From Metabacillus sp. B2-18 (lineage in GTDB: Bacteria; Bacillota; Bacilli; Bacillales; Bacillaceae): DNA of 64,000 bases. Below the pieces are notes generated by a model. It was not told the DNA's origin. It did no database searches and saw only the letters and a program-made list of their open reading frames with translations. The position numbers and the translations under genes were made by a program. Positions 25,938-34,903 of this stretch are shown here, in pieces; position 1 is the stretch's first letter, and the number at the start of each line of letters is the position of its first letter. The stretch covers positions 2,207,501 through 2,271,500 of the forward strand of contig NZ_CP088245.1 of NCBI RefSeq assembly GCF_021117275.1. The letters run 5' to 3'.

Positions 25938-26110
25938 ATGTTATTACACCTAAACAGCTCCAACAAAGAAGTGATGATTGGCTCGATGAAACAACTCCTT
26001 TTTGGAATAATTTGACCGCAAATAATTATTATAAATGGTTCCAAGTTTTTGAGGATGAATTAAACCATCGTCGACAAATAAGAATGATTCGAAAAAGATT
26101 TATTGAGTAG
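25938..26110 (+). pseudogene. Small conserved-looking gene broken just after its start
   Basis: A 62-codon open stretch (25925-26110) encodes ITPKQLQQRSDDWLDETTPF and then FEDELNHRRQIRMIRKRFIE, ending before a terminator, but has no in-frame start. An ATG at 25938, seven bases after GGTGG, is in the neighbouring frame. Adding one base directly after this ATG would give M-V-I-T-P-K-Q. This suggests a one-base loss at codon 2. The family is not recognised. Confidence 0.5.
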
Positions 26111-26123
26111 ATTTTTATGGTTC

Positions 26124-26155
26124 TAGCTTGACTTTCTTTTTCAAGCTGGTTTTTA
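26124..26155 (+). terminator. Terminator after the DUF2161 region
   Basis: AGCTTGA (26124-26130) pairs with TCAAGCT (26141-26147), then GGTTTTT. Confidence 0.75.
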
Positions 26156-26311
26156 CAGTGATAAAAATCACATTTAAAAAATTTGTAAAGTGATATATTT
26201 TATAGTTAGAGTAGGAACAAGTTCCATATAGGAATGACCCCCTATTTATTTACTCTCTTTAACGTAATAAACTATACCTACAACAGGTTTCTTTCATGTA
26301 TTGGAGTTATT

Positions 26312-27889
26312 ATGAAAATTAAAAATAGAAAAGTTAGACTTTCAACTTTATTAACAGGACTTGTAGCTGGTTCTGTTATTTTGACTACAGTCATATTATT
26401 GTTAGCTTCCTATCAATCTGAAAAAGAATCTCTGACTAACGCCTATCTAAATCTTAATTACTCAAAGTCAAGTAAGATGAGTAGATCGGTTGATTCGTTG
26501 TTTAAGTCAATGAGAATGAGTTTAGAAGAAACAGCGATTTTTTTGTCTGAAAACGATGATTTTAAAGATGATGAAATTCAAAATTACTTTGAGCTTTTAC
26601 GTAATAATAGCAGATACTTCAATTCATTATCTTGGATCGATGGAAGTGGTGTTGTTAGAAGTATAGCCCCTATTTCGGTAGGTCTAAGAGGTGAAATTCT
26701 TAGTTCAGGTGAGACAAGAAAAATTGTTGATTCAAAAAAACAAACGGTATCTCAGCCATATATTGCTCCTTCTGGACGTTTAATTGTCCTGCTTGCACAT
26801 CCTTTATATGATCAGAATAATCACTTTAAAGGTATGATCGGGGGATCTATTTATCTTCAGGAACAAAACGTGCTTAACGAGATTCTTGGCAACGATATCA
26901 TTGATGAAAACGGTTCATATTATTATGTTGTTGGGCCAGAAGGGAAGATTTTATTTCATCCTGACAAAAAACGAATTGGCGAAGATGTATCAGGAAATCC
27001 TATTATCGGTAAAATCATGCAAGGTAAAAGTGGAAAGGAAATTGTCACAAATACAATAGGCGTCACGATGTTAGCGGCATACACTGTTGTTCCAGAAACA
27101 GGATGGGGAGTTGTTCAGCAAACACCTGTTACTTTTATCTATGAATCATTGTATGATCACCTAAAAAAATTACTAATATATATTCTTATTCCTTTTGTTA
27201 TTTTGCTTGTATTTTCAATTTTTATTGCCAGAAAATTAGCAAAGCCGTTTTTTGATCTTTCTAACGTTGTAAACCAAATTTCTTCCGGTAAATTAGTGAG
27301 TATTCCCCCTATGAAATCACATTGGAACAGAGAAGCAGATTTATTAACAAAAAGTGTGACAATGGCGATAGAAGGAATGCAAGATAAACATCAACAACTT
27401 TCTTACGAAGCAACAACCGATTCTCTAACAAATACTTCAAATCGCCGCCTGCTTGATGAGGTTATGAAAGAATGGGTAACAAACAACAAACCTTTTACAC
27501 TCATCGCTTTCGATATTGATAATTTTAAAAAAGTAAATGATACGTTTGGACATCAAGCTGGAGATCAAGTACTGCAATTTTTAGTGAAATATGTACAAAT
27601 GATGATTAGAAAAAACGATTTGCTGTTTCGGTACGGCGGGGAAGAGTTTGTCCTATTAATTCCGGATGTTACATCAACTATTGCTTATTCAATCGCGGAA
27701 AAAATTCGGATATGCATAGAAAATACAGTTTCTCCAATCGGAAAACCTATTACAATATCTATAGGCATAGCCGAATTTCCATCACACACAAAACAACAGG
27801 ATAAATTATTCGACTTAGCCGACCAAGCTTTATATGTGTCAAAATCACAAGGGAAAAATAGGTCGACTATTTGGAATGAAAACTTATAA
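26312..27889 (+). CDS. Membrane-bound diguanylate cyclase (Cache-GGDEF)
   Basis: Makes cyclic di-GMP from two GTP. 525 residues: an N-terminal helix (about 12-34), an extracellular dCache sensor domain (about 40-285, with LSWIDGSGVVRSIAP and YYYVVGPEGKILFHPD), a second helix (about 288-310), a HAMP-like linker, then the GGDEF domain. The active site GGEEF (about residues 442-446) is intact, and an inhibitory RxxD site (RKND) lies five residues before it, so product feedback is likely. ATG 26312 with TTGGAG upstream is chosen over an ATG-like start at 26234 that would place 26 residues before the signal anchor. Confidence 0.93.
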   Translation: MKIKNRKVRLSTLLTGLVAGSVILTTVILLLASYQSEKESLTNAYLNLNYSKSSKMSRSVDSLFKSMRMSLEETAIFLSENDDFKDDEIQNYFELLRNNSRYFNSLSWIDGSGVVRSIAPISVGLRGEILSSGETRKIVDSKKQTVSQPYIAPSGRLIVLLAHPLYDQNNHFKGMIGGSIYLQEQNVLNEILGNDIIDENGSYYYVVGPEGKILFHPDKKRIGEDVSGNPIIGKIMQGKSGKEIVTNTIGVTMLAAYTVVPETGWGVVQQTPVTFIYESLYDHLKKLLIYILIPFVILLVFSIFIARKLAKPFFDLSNVVNQISSGKLVSIPPMKSHWNREADLLTKSVTMAIEGMQDKHQQLSYEATTDSLTNTSNRRLLDEVMKEWVTNNKPFTLIAFDIDNFKKVNDTFGHQAGDQVLQFLVKYVQMMIRKNDLLFRYGGEEFVLLIPDVTSTIAYSIAEKIRICIENTVSPIGKPITISIGIAEFPSHTKQQDKLFDLADQALYVSKSQGKNRSTIWNENL

Positions 27890-27977
27890 ATGATCTCATA
27901 TTTTTATTAGGAGTTTTATATACATTAGGTATCACTGGTGTGTAAAATATGCATCTAGATGGCAAGAAAATATAATA

Positions 27978-28016
27978 AAAACCTGGATGGAAATCAACTT
28001 ACCTTCCAGGTTTTTC
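27978..28016. terminator. Terminator between convergent genes
   Basis: AAACCTGGA pairs with TCCAGGTTT around an about 18-nt loop, followed by TT on the plus strand and preceded by A-rich sequence that acts as a T-run on the minus strand. Confidence 0.7.
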
Positions 28017-28023
28017 ATATGCA

Positions 28024-28407
28024 CTAATTAAATGTCCAAATATTATTTAAAGTGAAATTTATGAGTGGGATTACTAGGACTGTAACAATTTCTCCAATAG
28101 CATAATGAAACGATAGAACATTAACAACTGTAAAGATAATCACAAAATTTAATGTGAAGCCAATGATGGACACAACAAGGAATCGCAGTAATTGTTGATG
28201 GGAGTACTTTCCACCGAATGTATATTTTTTATTTAATAGGTATGAAAAAAGAGTCATGATGAAAAAAGAGATCGACGCACCGATAACTGGTTCTTGATAG
28301 AAAAATTCCACAAATATAAACATAGAAAGAAAATAAATGAGTGTACATATAATCCCGACAAAACTGTATTTTATAAATTTAATAATAAAAAGTCTATTTA
28401 GAATCAT
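28024..28407 (-). CDS. GtrA family membrane protein
   Basis: 127 residues with four helices, starting IIKFIKYSFVGIICTLIYF and containing NKKYTFGGKYSHQQLLRFLVVS and NNIWTFN at the end, all typical of GtrA-like proteins, which are thought to help move undecaprenyl-phosphate-linked sugars across the membrane. No glycosyltransferase partner is adjacent. A single gene on the minus strand. Confidence 0.9.
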   Translation of the reverse strand: MILNRLFIIKFIKYSFVGIICTLIYFLSMFIFVEFFYQEPVIGASISFFIMTLFSYLLNKKYTFGGKYSHQQLLRFLVVSIIGFTLNFVIIFTVVNVLSFHYAIGEIVTVLVIPLINFTLNNIWTFN

Positions 28408-28601
28408 ACTATCACCTTTAACATTAAAATTACTCTTTATTCATATCGGTTAGTAGAAATAAATATTTACAAAAATTCTAGTTACCATTCTTTTTTGTTT
28501 GAATTTTCTCTTTGTAATGGTTTTTTATCAATTTTCACAAAAAGATAGGATGTAAAAACAGTTTTTTAAAAATACGACTATTTTTAACAGATATTATGAA
28601 A

Positions 28602-28648
28602 GATTCCCTCATAAAGTTAATACATGTCCAAATGTTTGTGAGGGAATC
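28602..28648 (+). promoter_or_regulatory. Hairpin that sequesters the ribosome site of the YitT-type gene
   Basis: GATTCCCTCA at 28602-28611 is perfectly complementary to TGAGGGAATC at 28639-28648. The latter contains the Shine-Dalgarno GAGGG for the ATG at 28651. An inner ACAT/ATGT stem stabilises the loop. Translation of the downstream gene should depend on opening this structure. Confidence 0.6.
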
Positions 28649-28650
28649 AA

Positions 28651-29232
28651 ATGAATACGATAAAAATAGTGTGTATTATTGTGTTAGGAAGTCTTCTATT
28701 ATCCATTGGAATCAATGTTTTTTTAACACCTTATAAAGTGCTGGATGGTGGGATGATCGGGATTGGCTTGATTTTGCACTATTTGTTCCATTTAAAAACA
28801 GGTTTGATGATCATTGTTTTTAGTACACCAATATTTCTCGTTGCATGGATCTATTATAGAAAGTATTTTTATAATAGTTTACATGGCTTGTTACTTTCAT
28901 CTTTTTTTATTGATTTGCTAAAACCATTGGATGGAATTGTTCATGCATCACCAATTGTAAGTTCAATTATTGGAGGGATATTTGTCGGCTCTGGGATTGG
29001 ATTAATGCTTCGTATCGGGACTAGCACTGGTGGAACAGATCTGCTTGCTCAATTTATATCTGACAAATCTGGAGTTAACGTTGGAATTTTAATCTTTTTT
29101 ATTGATATGGTTGTGATTATGCTAGGAGGTCTATTAATATCAAGTGAAACATTAATTTTGTCTTGTGTTACCATCGTATTCGTTGGTTTAACAACAACAA
29201 TTGTTTCATCAAAATCTATAAAGGAAGTTTAA
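28651..29232 (+). CDS. YitT/YczE-type membrane protein (DUF161)
   Basis: 193 residues, five to six helices. The sequence has the family landmarks NVFLTPYKVLDGGMIGIGLIL and LMLRIGTSTGGTDLLAQFIS. Full-length YitT proteins end in a cytoplasmic DUF2179 domain; this one lacks it, as YczE-like members do. Function is not established. The start codon is directly after the hairpin-buried GAGGG ribosome site. Confidence 0.88.
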   Translation: MNTIKIVCIIVLGSLLLSIGINVFLTPYKVLDGGMIGIGLILHYLFHLKTGLMIIVFSTPIFLVAWIYYRKYFYNSLHGLLLSSFFIDLLKPLDGIVHASPIVSSIIGGIFVGSGIGLMLRIGTSTGGTDLLAQFISDKSGVNVGILIFFIDMVVIMLGGLLISSETLILSCVTIVFVGLTTTIVSSKSIKEV

Positions 29233-29300
29233 TTTCTAGACCGAAGCGGAAGAAGCTATTCTATAAAATCAATATGATAAAAACTTGATATCCTGCAGAA

Positions 29301-29336
29301 AAGAAGCCATTTAGTCAAAATAATGGCTTCTTTTTA
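29301..29336. terminator. Terminator between the YitT-type gene and ndk
   Basis: AAGAAGCCATT (29301-29311) pairs with AATGGCTTCTT (29322-29332) and continues into TTTT. It can work for both converging genes. Confidence 0.85.
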
Positions 29337-29339
29337 CTG

Positions 29340-29801
29340 TTAGCTACTTTTTCTCACATTCTGATTGTAATCTGCTTTTCCATCTCGTAGCTTCAATGGA
29401 TCAAAGAAATTTGCTATTTCCCGTTCAGCACTCTCTAGAGAATCTGATCCATGAATTACATTTTCTTCTTTACAAAAAGCAAAATCTCCACGAATTGTAC
29501 CTGGCAGTGCTTCTGTTGGACTTGTTTTCCCTATCATCGTTCGAGAAACCTCAATGATGTTTTCACCTTCCCAAACCATCGCAAAAACAGGTGCTGATGT
29601 AATAAAATCAACCAACTCACCGAAAAATGGCTTTTCTTTATGTTCTTCATAATGGTATTCAGCTTTTTCTTGATCAATTGTCATGAATTCTGCTTGTAAA
29701 AGAGTAAACCCCTTTTGTTCAAAACGTCTAACAATTTCTCCAATTAATTTTCTTTTCACACCATCAGGTTTGACCATGATAAAAGTTCTCTGCATGGGCA
29801 T
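29340..29801 (-). CDS. ndk: Nucleoside diphosphate kinase
   Basis: Transfers the terminal phosphate of ATP to NDPs through a phosphohistidine. 153 residues. It begins [20 protein letters not shown], carries [22 protein letters not shown], and the active-site His is in [16 protein letters not shown]. The ATG at 29801 is eight bases after GAGG; a second ATG two codons on is the more common Ndk N-terminus (MQRTF) but has worse spacing. In B. subtilis, ndk sits in the menaquinone/aro region; here it is isolated. Confidence 0.95.
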   Translation of the reverse strand: MPMQRTFIMVKPDGVKRKLIGEIVRRFEQKGFTLLQAEFMTIDQEKAEYHYEEHKEKPFFGELVDFITSAPVFAMVWEGENIIEVSRTMIGKTSPTEALPGTIRGDFAFCKEENVIHGSDSLESAEREIANFFDPLKLRDGKADYNQNVRKSS

Positions 29802-30040
29802 GAAAATCACCTCATTTAAATGTATTTAAATTCACCTGACACTGGCAAATCTACTAGTCATTATTGGAACTTCCATAATTTCTTAAACATGAATGAATAA
29901 AAAATTGCATTGTAACTGTTTTTTACAAAATTCTATTTAGTTTGTTACATAATCCTACACAATCATAGACTGAACCTCTTTAGTGAAGGATAATTTAGAA
30001 AATTCCAAAAATATTATCTGAAGTAAGAGGTGGATAATCC

Positions 30041-31582
30041 TTGAAACAAACACATCTAGCGATCGAAATGCAAGATATTGTGAAAAAGTTTGGTTCGGTA
30101 GTTGCCAGTGATTCTGTTAACTTTTCTGTCAAAAAAGGGGAGATTCATGCCTTATTAGGTGAAAATGGTGCAGGGAAAAGTACCATTATGAGCATGCTTT
30201 CCGGTATTTATAAAGCAGATAGTGGCACTATTTCTATACATGGTAAAACATGTCAGATTCGTTCGCCAAAGGAATCAATGGAATTAGGGATTGGAATGGT
30301 TCATCAAAACTTCCGTTTGGTCGATACACTAACAGCCATTGAAAATATTATTCTTGGTGAAAAGGGCCAAATATGGCGAGGCCCCTCTTGGTTGAAGAAA
30401 AAGAGCGAAGAAATAGAAATAATCTCAGAGCAATATGGACTAAAGTTTCCTACAAATGTTCCAATCTGGCAATTATCCGTTGGAGAGCAACAGCGTGTAG
30501 AGATTGTAAAAACACTTTATCGGGGTGCTGACATCATTATTTTCGATGAGCCTACATCTGTTCTGACTCCTTTCGAAGCAGAGCAATTATTTCAAACGAT
30601 GAAGAACCTAAAAAAACATGGGAAAACAATGATCATCACAACTCACAAACTAAAAGAAGTGATGGAGGTTTCAGATCGAATTTCTGTTATGCGAAAAGGA
30701 AAAATGATTGCTCACCGAAATCGTGCTGATACGTCAGTTGAAGAGTTAGCGCAATTGATGGTCGGAGCCTTACGTACAAAAGGGGTAACAGTTACATCAG
30801 AGCCAATCGGAAAACCAGTTATAGAAGTGCGAAATCTTTCCGTTCAAGGAGAGCGTGGGGTGCTTTCGATTGATCAAGTTAGCTTTACGATTCATGAACA
30901 TGAAATTGTGGGGGTGGCTGGTGTTGCAGGAAATGGACAGAAGGAACTTGCCGAAACGTTAACAGGGCTTATCCCGTGGAAAAGCGGATCCATCATGTTT
31001 AATCAAGAACAACTAATTTCTCCTACCGTTCAGAGTTTAATAGATAAAGGAATTGCCCATATTCCTGAGGATCGTATGAAAAGTGGTTTAGCAGGAAGCT
31101 TAGGAATAGTTGATAACTTACTATTAAAAACATATCGAACAACTAAACGTACAAAATGGGGTCTTCTCCAAAAGAAACAAAATAGTGAATGGTCAAGAAA
31201 ATTAGTTGAAACATTTGATGTTAAAACAGCTGACCTACATAGCCCTGTTCGTCAGCTTTCAGGTGGTAATCAGCAAAAGCTATTATTCGCACGAGAAATT
31301 GATCAAGAGCCGAAGCTGATGATTGCTGTACATCCAACACAGGGGTTGGATGTTGGAGCTACAGAAGCTGTTCATCAGATGTTGCTAAATCTTAAGCTTT
31401 CAGGAGGTGCCATTTTACTCATATCGGAAGATTTAGATGAAGTAATGAAATTGTCCGATAAAATTTTAGTTTTATATAACGGAAAAGTGAACGGCGTCAT
31501 CTCTCGGGCAAAAGCTGAAAAAGAGTATATTGGCCAACTTATGGCTGGTTTGGATGAGCGGAAGGAAGGAGCTGTTTTATGA
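30041..31582 (+). CDS. BMP-type ABC transporter ATPase (double ABC domain)
   Basis: 513 residues with two fused ATPase domains. The first has Walker A GENGAGKS at 40-47, signature LSVGEQQR and Walker B IIIFDEPTS. The second is degenerate at Walker A (GVAGNGQKE) but keeps LSGGNQQK. This pattern marks nucleoside/sugar transporters such as B. subtilis NupO (YufO). It starts at TTG with AAGAGGTGG upstream and overlaps the first permease by ATGA. Nucleosides are the known ligands of the family, but the genetic setting beside a Rieske oxygenase and hut genes leaves the substrate open. Confidence 0.92.
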   Translation: MKQTHLAIEMQDIVKKFGSVVASDSVNFSVKKGEIHALLGENGAGKSTIMSMLSGIYKADSGTISIHGKTCQIRSPKESMELGIGMVHQNFRLVDTLTAIENIILGEKGQIWRGPSWLKKKSEEIEIISEQYGLKFPTNVPIWQLSVGEQQRVEIVKTLYRGADIIIFDEPTSVLTPFEAEQLFQTMKNLKKHGKTMIITTHKLKEVMEVSDRISVMRKGKMIAHRNRADTSVEELAQLMVGALRTKGVTVTSEPIGKPVIEVRNLSVQGERGVLSIDQVSFTIHEHEIVGVAGVAGNGQKELAETLTGLIPWKSGSIMFNQEQLISPTVQSLIDKGIAHIPEDRMKSGLAGSLGIVDNLLLKTYRTTKRTKWGLLQKKQNSEWSRKLVETFDVKTADLHSPVRQLSGGNQQKLLFAREIDQEPKLMIAVHPTQGLDVGATEAVHQMLLNLKLSGGAILLISEDLDEVMKLSDKILVLYNGKVNGVISRAKAEKEYIGQLMAGLDERKEGAVL

Positions 31583-32688
31583 ATCAAAAAACATCTGCTG
31601 AACAAGCTGCTGTTGAAATACAGGGTTCTAAAAAGAAACTAGAATTGCCTTTTCGATTAGAATATGACCCACATAAAAAGTCGAGCAGCTGGTTTGTACC
31701 ACTTTTATCAATACTTATAGCTTTATTTATTTGTGCTGTGTTTATTGCAATCGACGGGATGAATCCCATTACGGTTTATGGAAAAATGCTGCAAGGTGCA
31801 TTTGGCTCTGCTTTTGGTATAAGTGAAACACTTGTAAAAGCGACCCCTCTTTTACTTTGTGGGCTCGGTGTGGCCATTGCTTACCGAATATCGATCTGGA
31901 ATATTGGTGCAGAAGGGCAATTTTTACTAGGAGCAATTGGAGCAACAGCTATCACCATTTACTTTCCAAACTTGCCTGGAATCGTTTATATCCCACTTAT
32001 GGTCATCGTCGGAATAGTAGCTGGTGCTGTATGGGGATTACTTACCGCCTTACCTCGTACCTATTTTCAAGTAAATGAACTGATTACTTCCTTGATGTTG
32101 AACTATATCGCTCTCTTGCTGTTAGATTATTTTGTTTTTGGACCATGGAGAGATCCTGAAGGCTTTAATTTTCCTGGAACTCCAATGTTTTTACCTTCAC
32201 AATTACTTGCCACAATAGGTGATACTCGACTTCATATTGGAGTATTGTTTGCAATAATCGCGGTTGTTTTATTTGCATTTCTCATTTTAAAAACCCGTTG
32301 GGGCTATGAATTAAGAGTATTAGGTGCTAATCCATCAGCGGCTAAATACGCCGGTATCAAAATTAATAAACACATTCTCCTAGTTATGATGATTAGCGGA
32401 GGGATGGCAGGGTTAGCTGGAATGATTGAGGTATCTGGTGTTGCAGGAAGGCTCATGTATGGTATTTCACCAGGTTATGGATACACAGCTATTATCGTTG
32501 CATGGCTTGCCAGATTAAATCCATGGGCAATGATTGTTTCGTCGATTTTTATTGGTGGCTTAATAGTCGGTGGTTATAGTGTTCAAACCATTGGCCTACC
32601 ATCTTCTATGTCCCTAATGCTTCAAGGTGCCATTTTATTTTGCTTAATTGGTGGAGAAATGCTTAGCAAATTTCGTGTGAAAAAGTAA
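31579..32688 (+). CDS. BMP-type ABC transporter permease 1 (NupP-like)
   Basis: 369 residues, BPD_transp_2 family. A hydrophilic N-terminal segment of about 45 residues precedes eight to nine helices. The family markers are ISIWNIGAEGQFLLGAIGAT and LRVLGANPSAAKYAGIKIN, with MAGLAGMIEVSG after it. It forms the channel together with the next permease and couples to the double ATPase upstream, whose stop codon it overlaps. Confidence 0.92.
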   Translation: MNQKTSAEQAAVEIQGSKKKLELPFRLEYDPHKKSSSWFVPLLSILIALFICAVFIAIDGMNPITVYGKMLQGAFGSAFGISETLVKATPLLLCGLGVAIAYRISIWNIGAEGQFLLGAIGATAITIYFPNLPGIVYIPLMVIVGIVAGAVWGLLTALPRTYFQVNELITSLMLNYIALLLLDYFVFGPWRDPEGFNFPGTPMFLPSQLLATIGDTRLHIGVLFAIIAVVLFAFLILKTRWGYELRVLGANPSAAKYAGIKINKHILLVMMISGGMAGLAGMIEVSGVAGRLMYGISPGYGYTAIIVAWLARLNPWAMIVSSIFIGGLIVGGYSVQTIGLPSSMSLMLQGAILFCLIGGEMLSKFRVKK

Positions 32689-32745
32689 GAAACAAGATAA
32701 CCGTGATTTTCGTTTATTAAAAAAATAAGGAAGGGAGGCACGACA

Positions 32746-33675
32746 ATGGATGTTTTCATTTTGCTCTTAACAGCAGCCATATCATCTGGTACACCATTGC
32801 TGTTTGCAGTACTAGGAGGAATTTTAAGTGAAAAAGCAGGCGTCATACATCTTGGCACTGAAGGCATTATGCTAATTGGGGCAGTCATGTCATGTATTGT
32901 TTTTATTGAAACCGAAAGCTTGTTCGTAACATTTATTGCCTGCTTATTAGCCTCAGGATTCCTCGGACTTATTCATGCATTTTTAAGTATTAGTTTAGGT
33001 GCTAATCAAATTGTGAGTGGGTTAGCGATCACTTTATTCGGTACGGGACTGAGTGCGTATTTAGGTAAATCTGTAGCGGGAATTGCGTTACCGGTTTCCG
33101 TTCCGAAGGTGGAGCTAAGTTGGCTGGAGTTCATCCCTGTGATCGGTAAGGTGTTTTCAAACCTCGATCTTTTCATTTGGATGAGTATCGTGTTAACGAT
33201 TGTTCTTTATTTATATATGTACAAAACTTCATGGGGCCTTCATTTAAAAGCGGTTGGTGATAGTCCTTCAACTACAGATGTGATGGGGATTTCAGTAACA
33301 GGTTTTCGTTATTTTCACGTCATTTTCGGCTCGATGCTTATGGGACTATCAGGATTTTATCTCATCATGGCCTATTCACCGAACTGGATAGAAGGAATGA
33401 CAGCTGGAAGAGGATGGATTGCGATTGCTTTAATTATCTTTGCTCGCTGGAATCCTATCTACGCATTATTTTGCGCCTATTTTTTCGGTGGCCTTGATGC
33501 ACTTGGTTTTCGTATTCAACTATTTGAAATACCGGTTCCATCTTATTTTCTGAAAATGATTCCCTATCTTGCAACGATTGTAGTCTTAATGTTTGTTGGC
33601 TGGAAAAACAGAAACAAACCTCCGATTGAACCAAAGTCATTAGGAGTTCCGTATTTCCGCGAGCAACGATTTTAA
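32746..33675 (+). CDS. BMP-type ABC transporter permease 2 (NupQ-like)
   Basis: 309 residues, BPD_transp_2 family, with about eight helices. The markers are GGILSEKAGVIHLGTEGIMLIGA and LHLKAVGDSPSTTDVMGISV. GGAAGGGAGG lies before the ATG. It is 57 bp after permease 1, so still the same operon. Pairing of two dissimilar permeases is normal for the nucleoside-type BMP systems. Confidence 0.92.
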   Translation: MDVFILLLTAAISSGTPLLFAVLGGILSEKAGVIHLGTEGIMLIGAVMSCIVFIETESLFVTFIACLLASGFLGLIHAFLSISLGANQIVSGLAITLFGTGLSAYLGKSVAGIALPVSVPKVELSWLEFIPVIGKVFSNLDLFIWMSIVLTIVLYLYMYKTSWGLHLKAVGDSPSTTDVMGISVTGFRYFHVIFGSMLMGLSGFYLIMAYSPNWIEGMTAGRGWIAIALIIFARWNPIYALFCAYFFGGLDALGFRIQLFEIPVPSYFLKMIPYLATIVVLMFVGWKNRNKPPIEPKSLGVPYFREQRF

Positions 33676-33747
33676 TGATCAGATCACTTAAGGAGGTGGT
33701 GTATCCGGTAATTGAATATATTTTTTAAAAATAAGGGGGATATTGAG

Positions 33748-34884
33748 TTGAAGAAAAAAATAATGGGCTTATTTGTATTGATCATGATGTTCATGGTTAT
33801 TGTTGCTTGTTCTCAGGAGTCTTCACAGCCTGCTGAACCTGAGACAACAGAAGAAGAAACAGAAGCAACAAAAACAGAATCAGAAACAGAGGAATTACCA
33901 AAAGTAGCCTTTGTTTATATTGGTGTACCTGGTGATGGAGGTTGGACGTTCGAGCACGATAAAGGAAGACAAATGGTTGATGAAACATTTGGTATTACCT
34001 CGACAACAGTAGAAAATGTTCCGGAGGGGCCTGATGCTGAACGTGTTATTGAAGAACTTGCTCAAGATCATGACATTATTTTTACAACAAGCTTTGGATA
34101 TATGGATCCAACTGTGAATGTAGCTAAAAAATATCCTGATGTTGTGTTTATGCATGCAACTGGTTATAAAACCGCTGAAAACCTGGGTACATACCAAGGG
34201 AAAGGGTATCAGCCCGGATATTTAGCTGGGATTGCGGCTGGAAAGTTAACAGAAAACAATAAAATTGGTTATGTTGGTGCCTTCCCAATACCAGAGGTTA
34301 TTTACACAATTAATGCTTTCACATTAGGTGCACAAAGTGTAAATCCTGATATTGAAGTTTCAGTTGTTTGGAGTAATACATGGTTTGATCCTGCAACCGA
34401 AAGACAGGCAGCTATGACACTATTAGATGAAGGTGTTGATGTTCTAGCAAACTACCAAGATTCACCAGCGGGTATACAAGCTGCTGCTGAACGAGGGGTT
34501 TGGGGAATGGGGAATGACTCTGACATGAACAAATACGCTCCTGAGACTTATGTAACGAATCCAACTCTTAACTGGGGACCTTATTATGTTGATGTTGTGC
34601 AAAGTGTAATAGATGGGACATGGGAAACGAATTCCTATTATGGAGGTTTAAAAGAAGGAATGGTGGATTTAGCTCCATTCGGTAAAAATGTACCACAGGA
34701 TGTTCAGGATGCTGTTAATACGAAAAAACAAGAAATCATTGATGGAACTTTTGAGGTATTTAGTGGTCCGATTTATGATCAGTCAGGAGAAATTAAGCTC
34801 GATGAGGGAGAAACAATTCCTCTTGAAGAAATTCTTAGTATGAACTGGTTTGTTAAAGGTGTAAAAGGAACAATTCCAGAATAA
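33748..34884 (+). CDS. BMP family substrate-binding lipoprotein (NupN-like)
   Basis: 378 residues. TTG 33748 has AAGGGGGA upstream; the frame also contains an earlier TTG at 33712 without a good site. The signal peptide ends IVAC, followed by a Ser/Glu/Thr-rich linker and a BMP (Med/TmpC) fold: KVAFVYIGVPGDGGWTFEHDKGR, FTTSFGYMDPT, GKGYQPGYLAGIAAG, NYQDSPAGIQAAAERG, GNDSDMN. It delivers the ligand to the two permeases. In B. subtilis nupNOPQ the receptor is the first gene; here it is last, immediately before the Rieske oxygenase. Confidence 0.9.
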   Translation: MKKKIMGLFVLIMMFMVIVACSQESSQPAEPETTEEETEATKTESETEELPKVAFVYIGVPGDGGWTFEHDKGRQMVDETFGITSTTVENVPEGPDAERVIEELAQDHDIIFTTSFGYMDPTVNVAKKYPDVVFMHATGYKTAENLGTYQGKGYQPGYLAGIAAGKLTENNKIGYVGAFPIPEVIYTINAFTLGAQSVNPDIEVSVVWSNTWFDPATERQAAMTLLDEGVDVLANYQDSPAGIQAAAERGVWGMGNDSDMNKYAPETYVTNPTLNWGPYYVDVVQSVIDGTWETNSYYGGLKEGMVDLAPFGKNVPQDVQDAVNTKKQEIIDGTFEVFSGPIYDQSGEIKLDEGETIPLEEILSMNWFVKGVKGTIPE

Positions 34885-34903
34885 TCGGAAAGGATGACAT
34901 GTC

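Noticed and set aside
30041..34884. Naming the importer nupNOPQ
   Set aside because: Gene order differs (receptor last) and the neighbours are a Rieske oxygenase and hut genes, so nucleoside specificity is not assumed.
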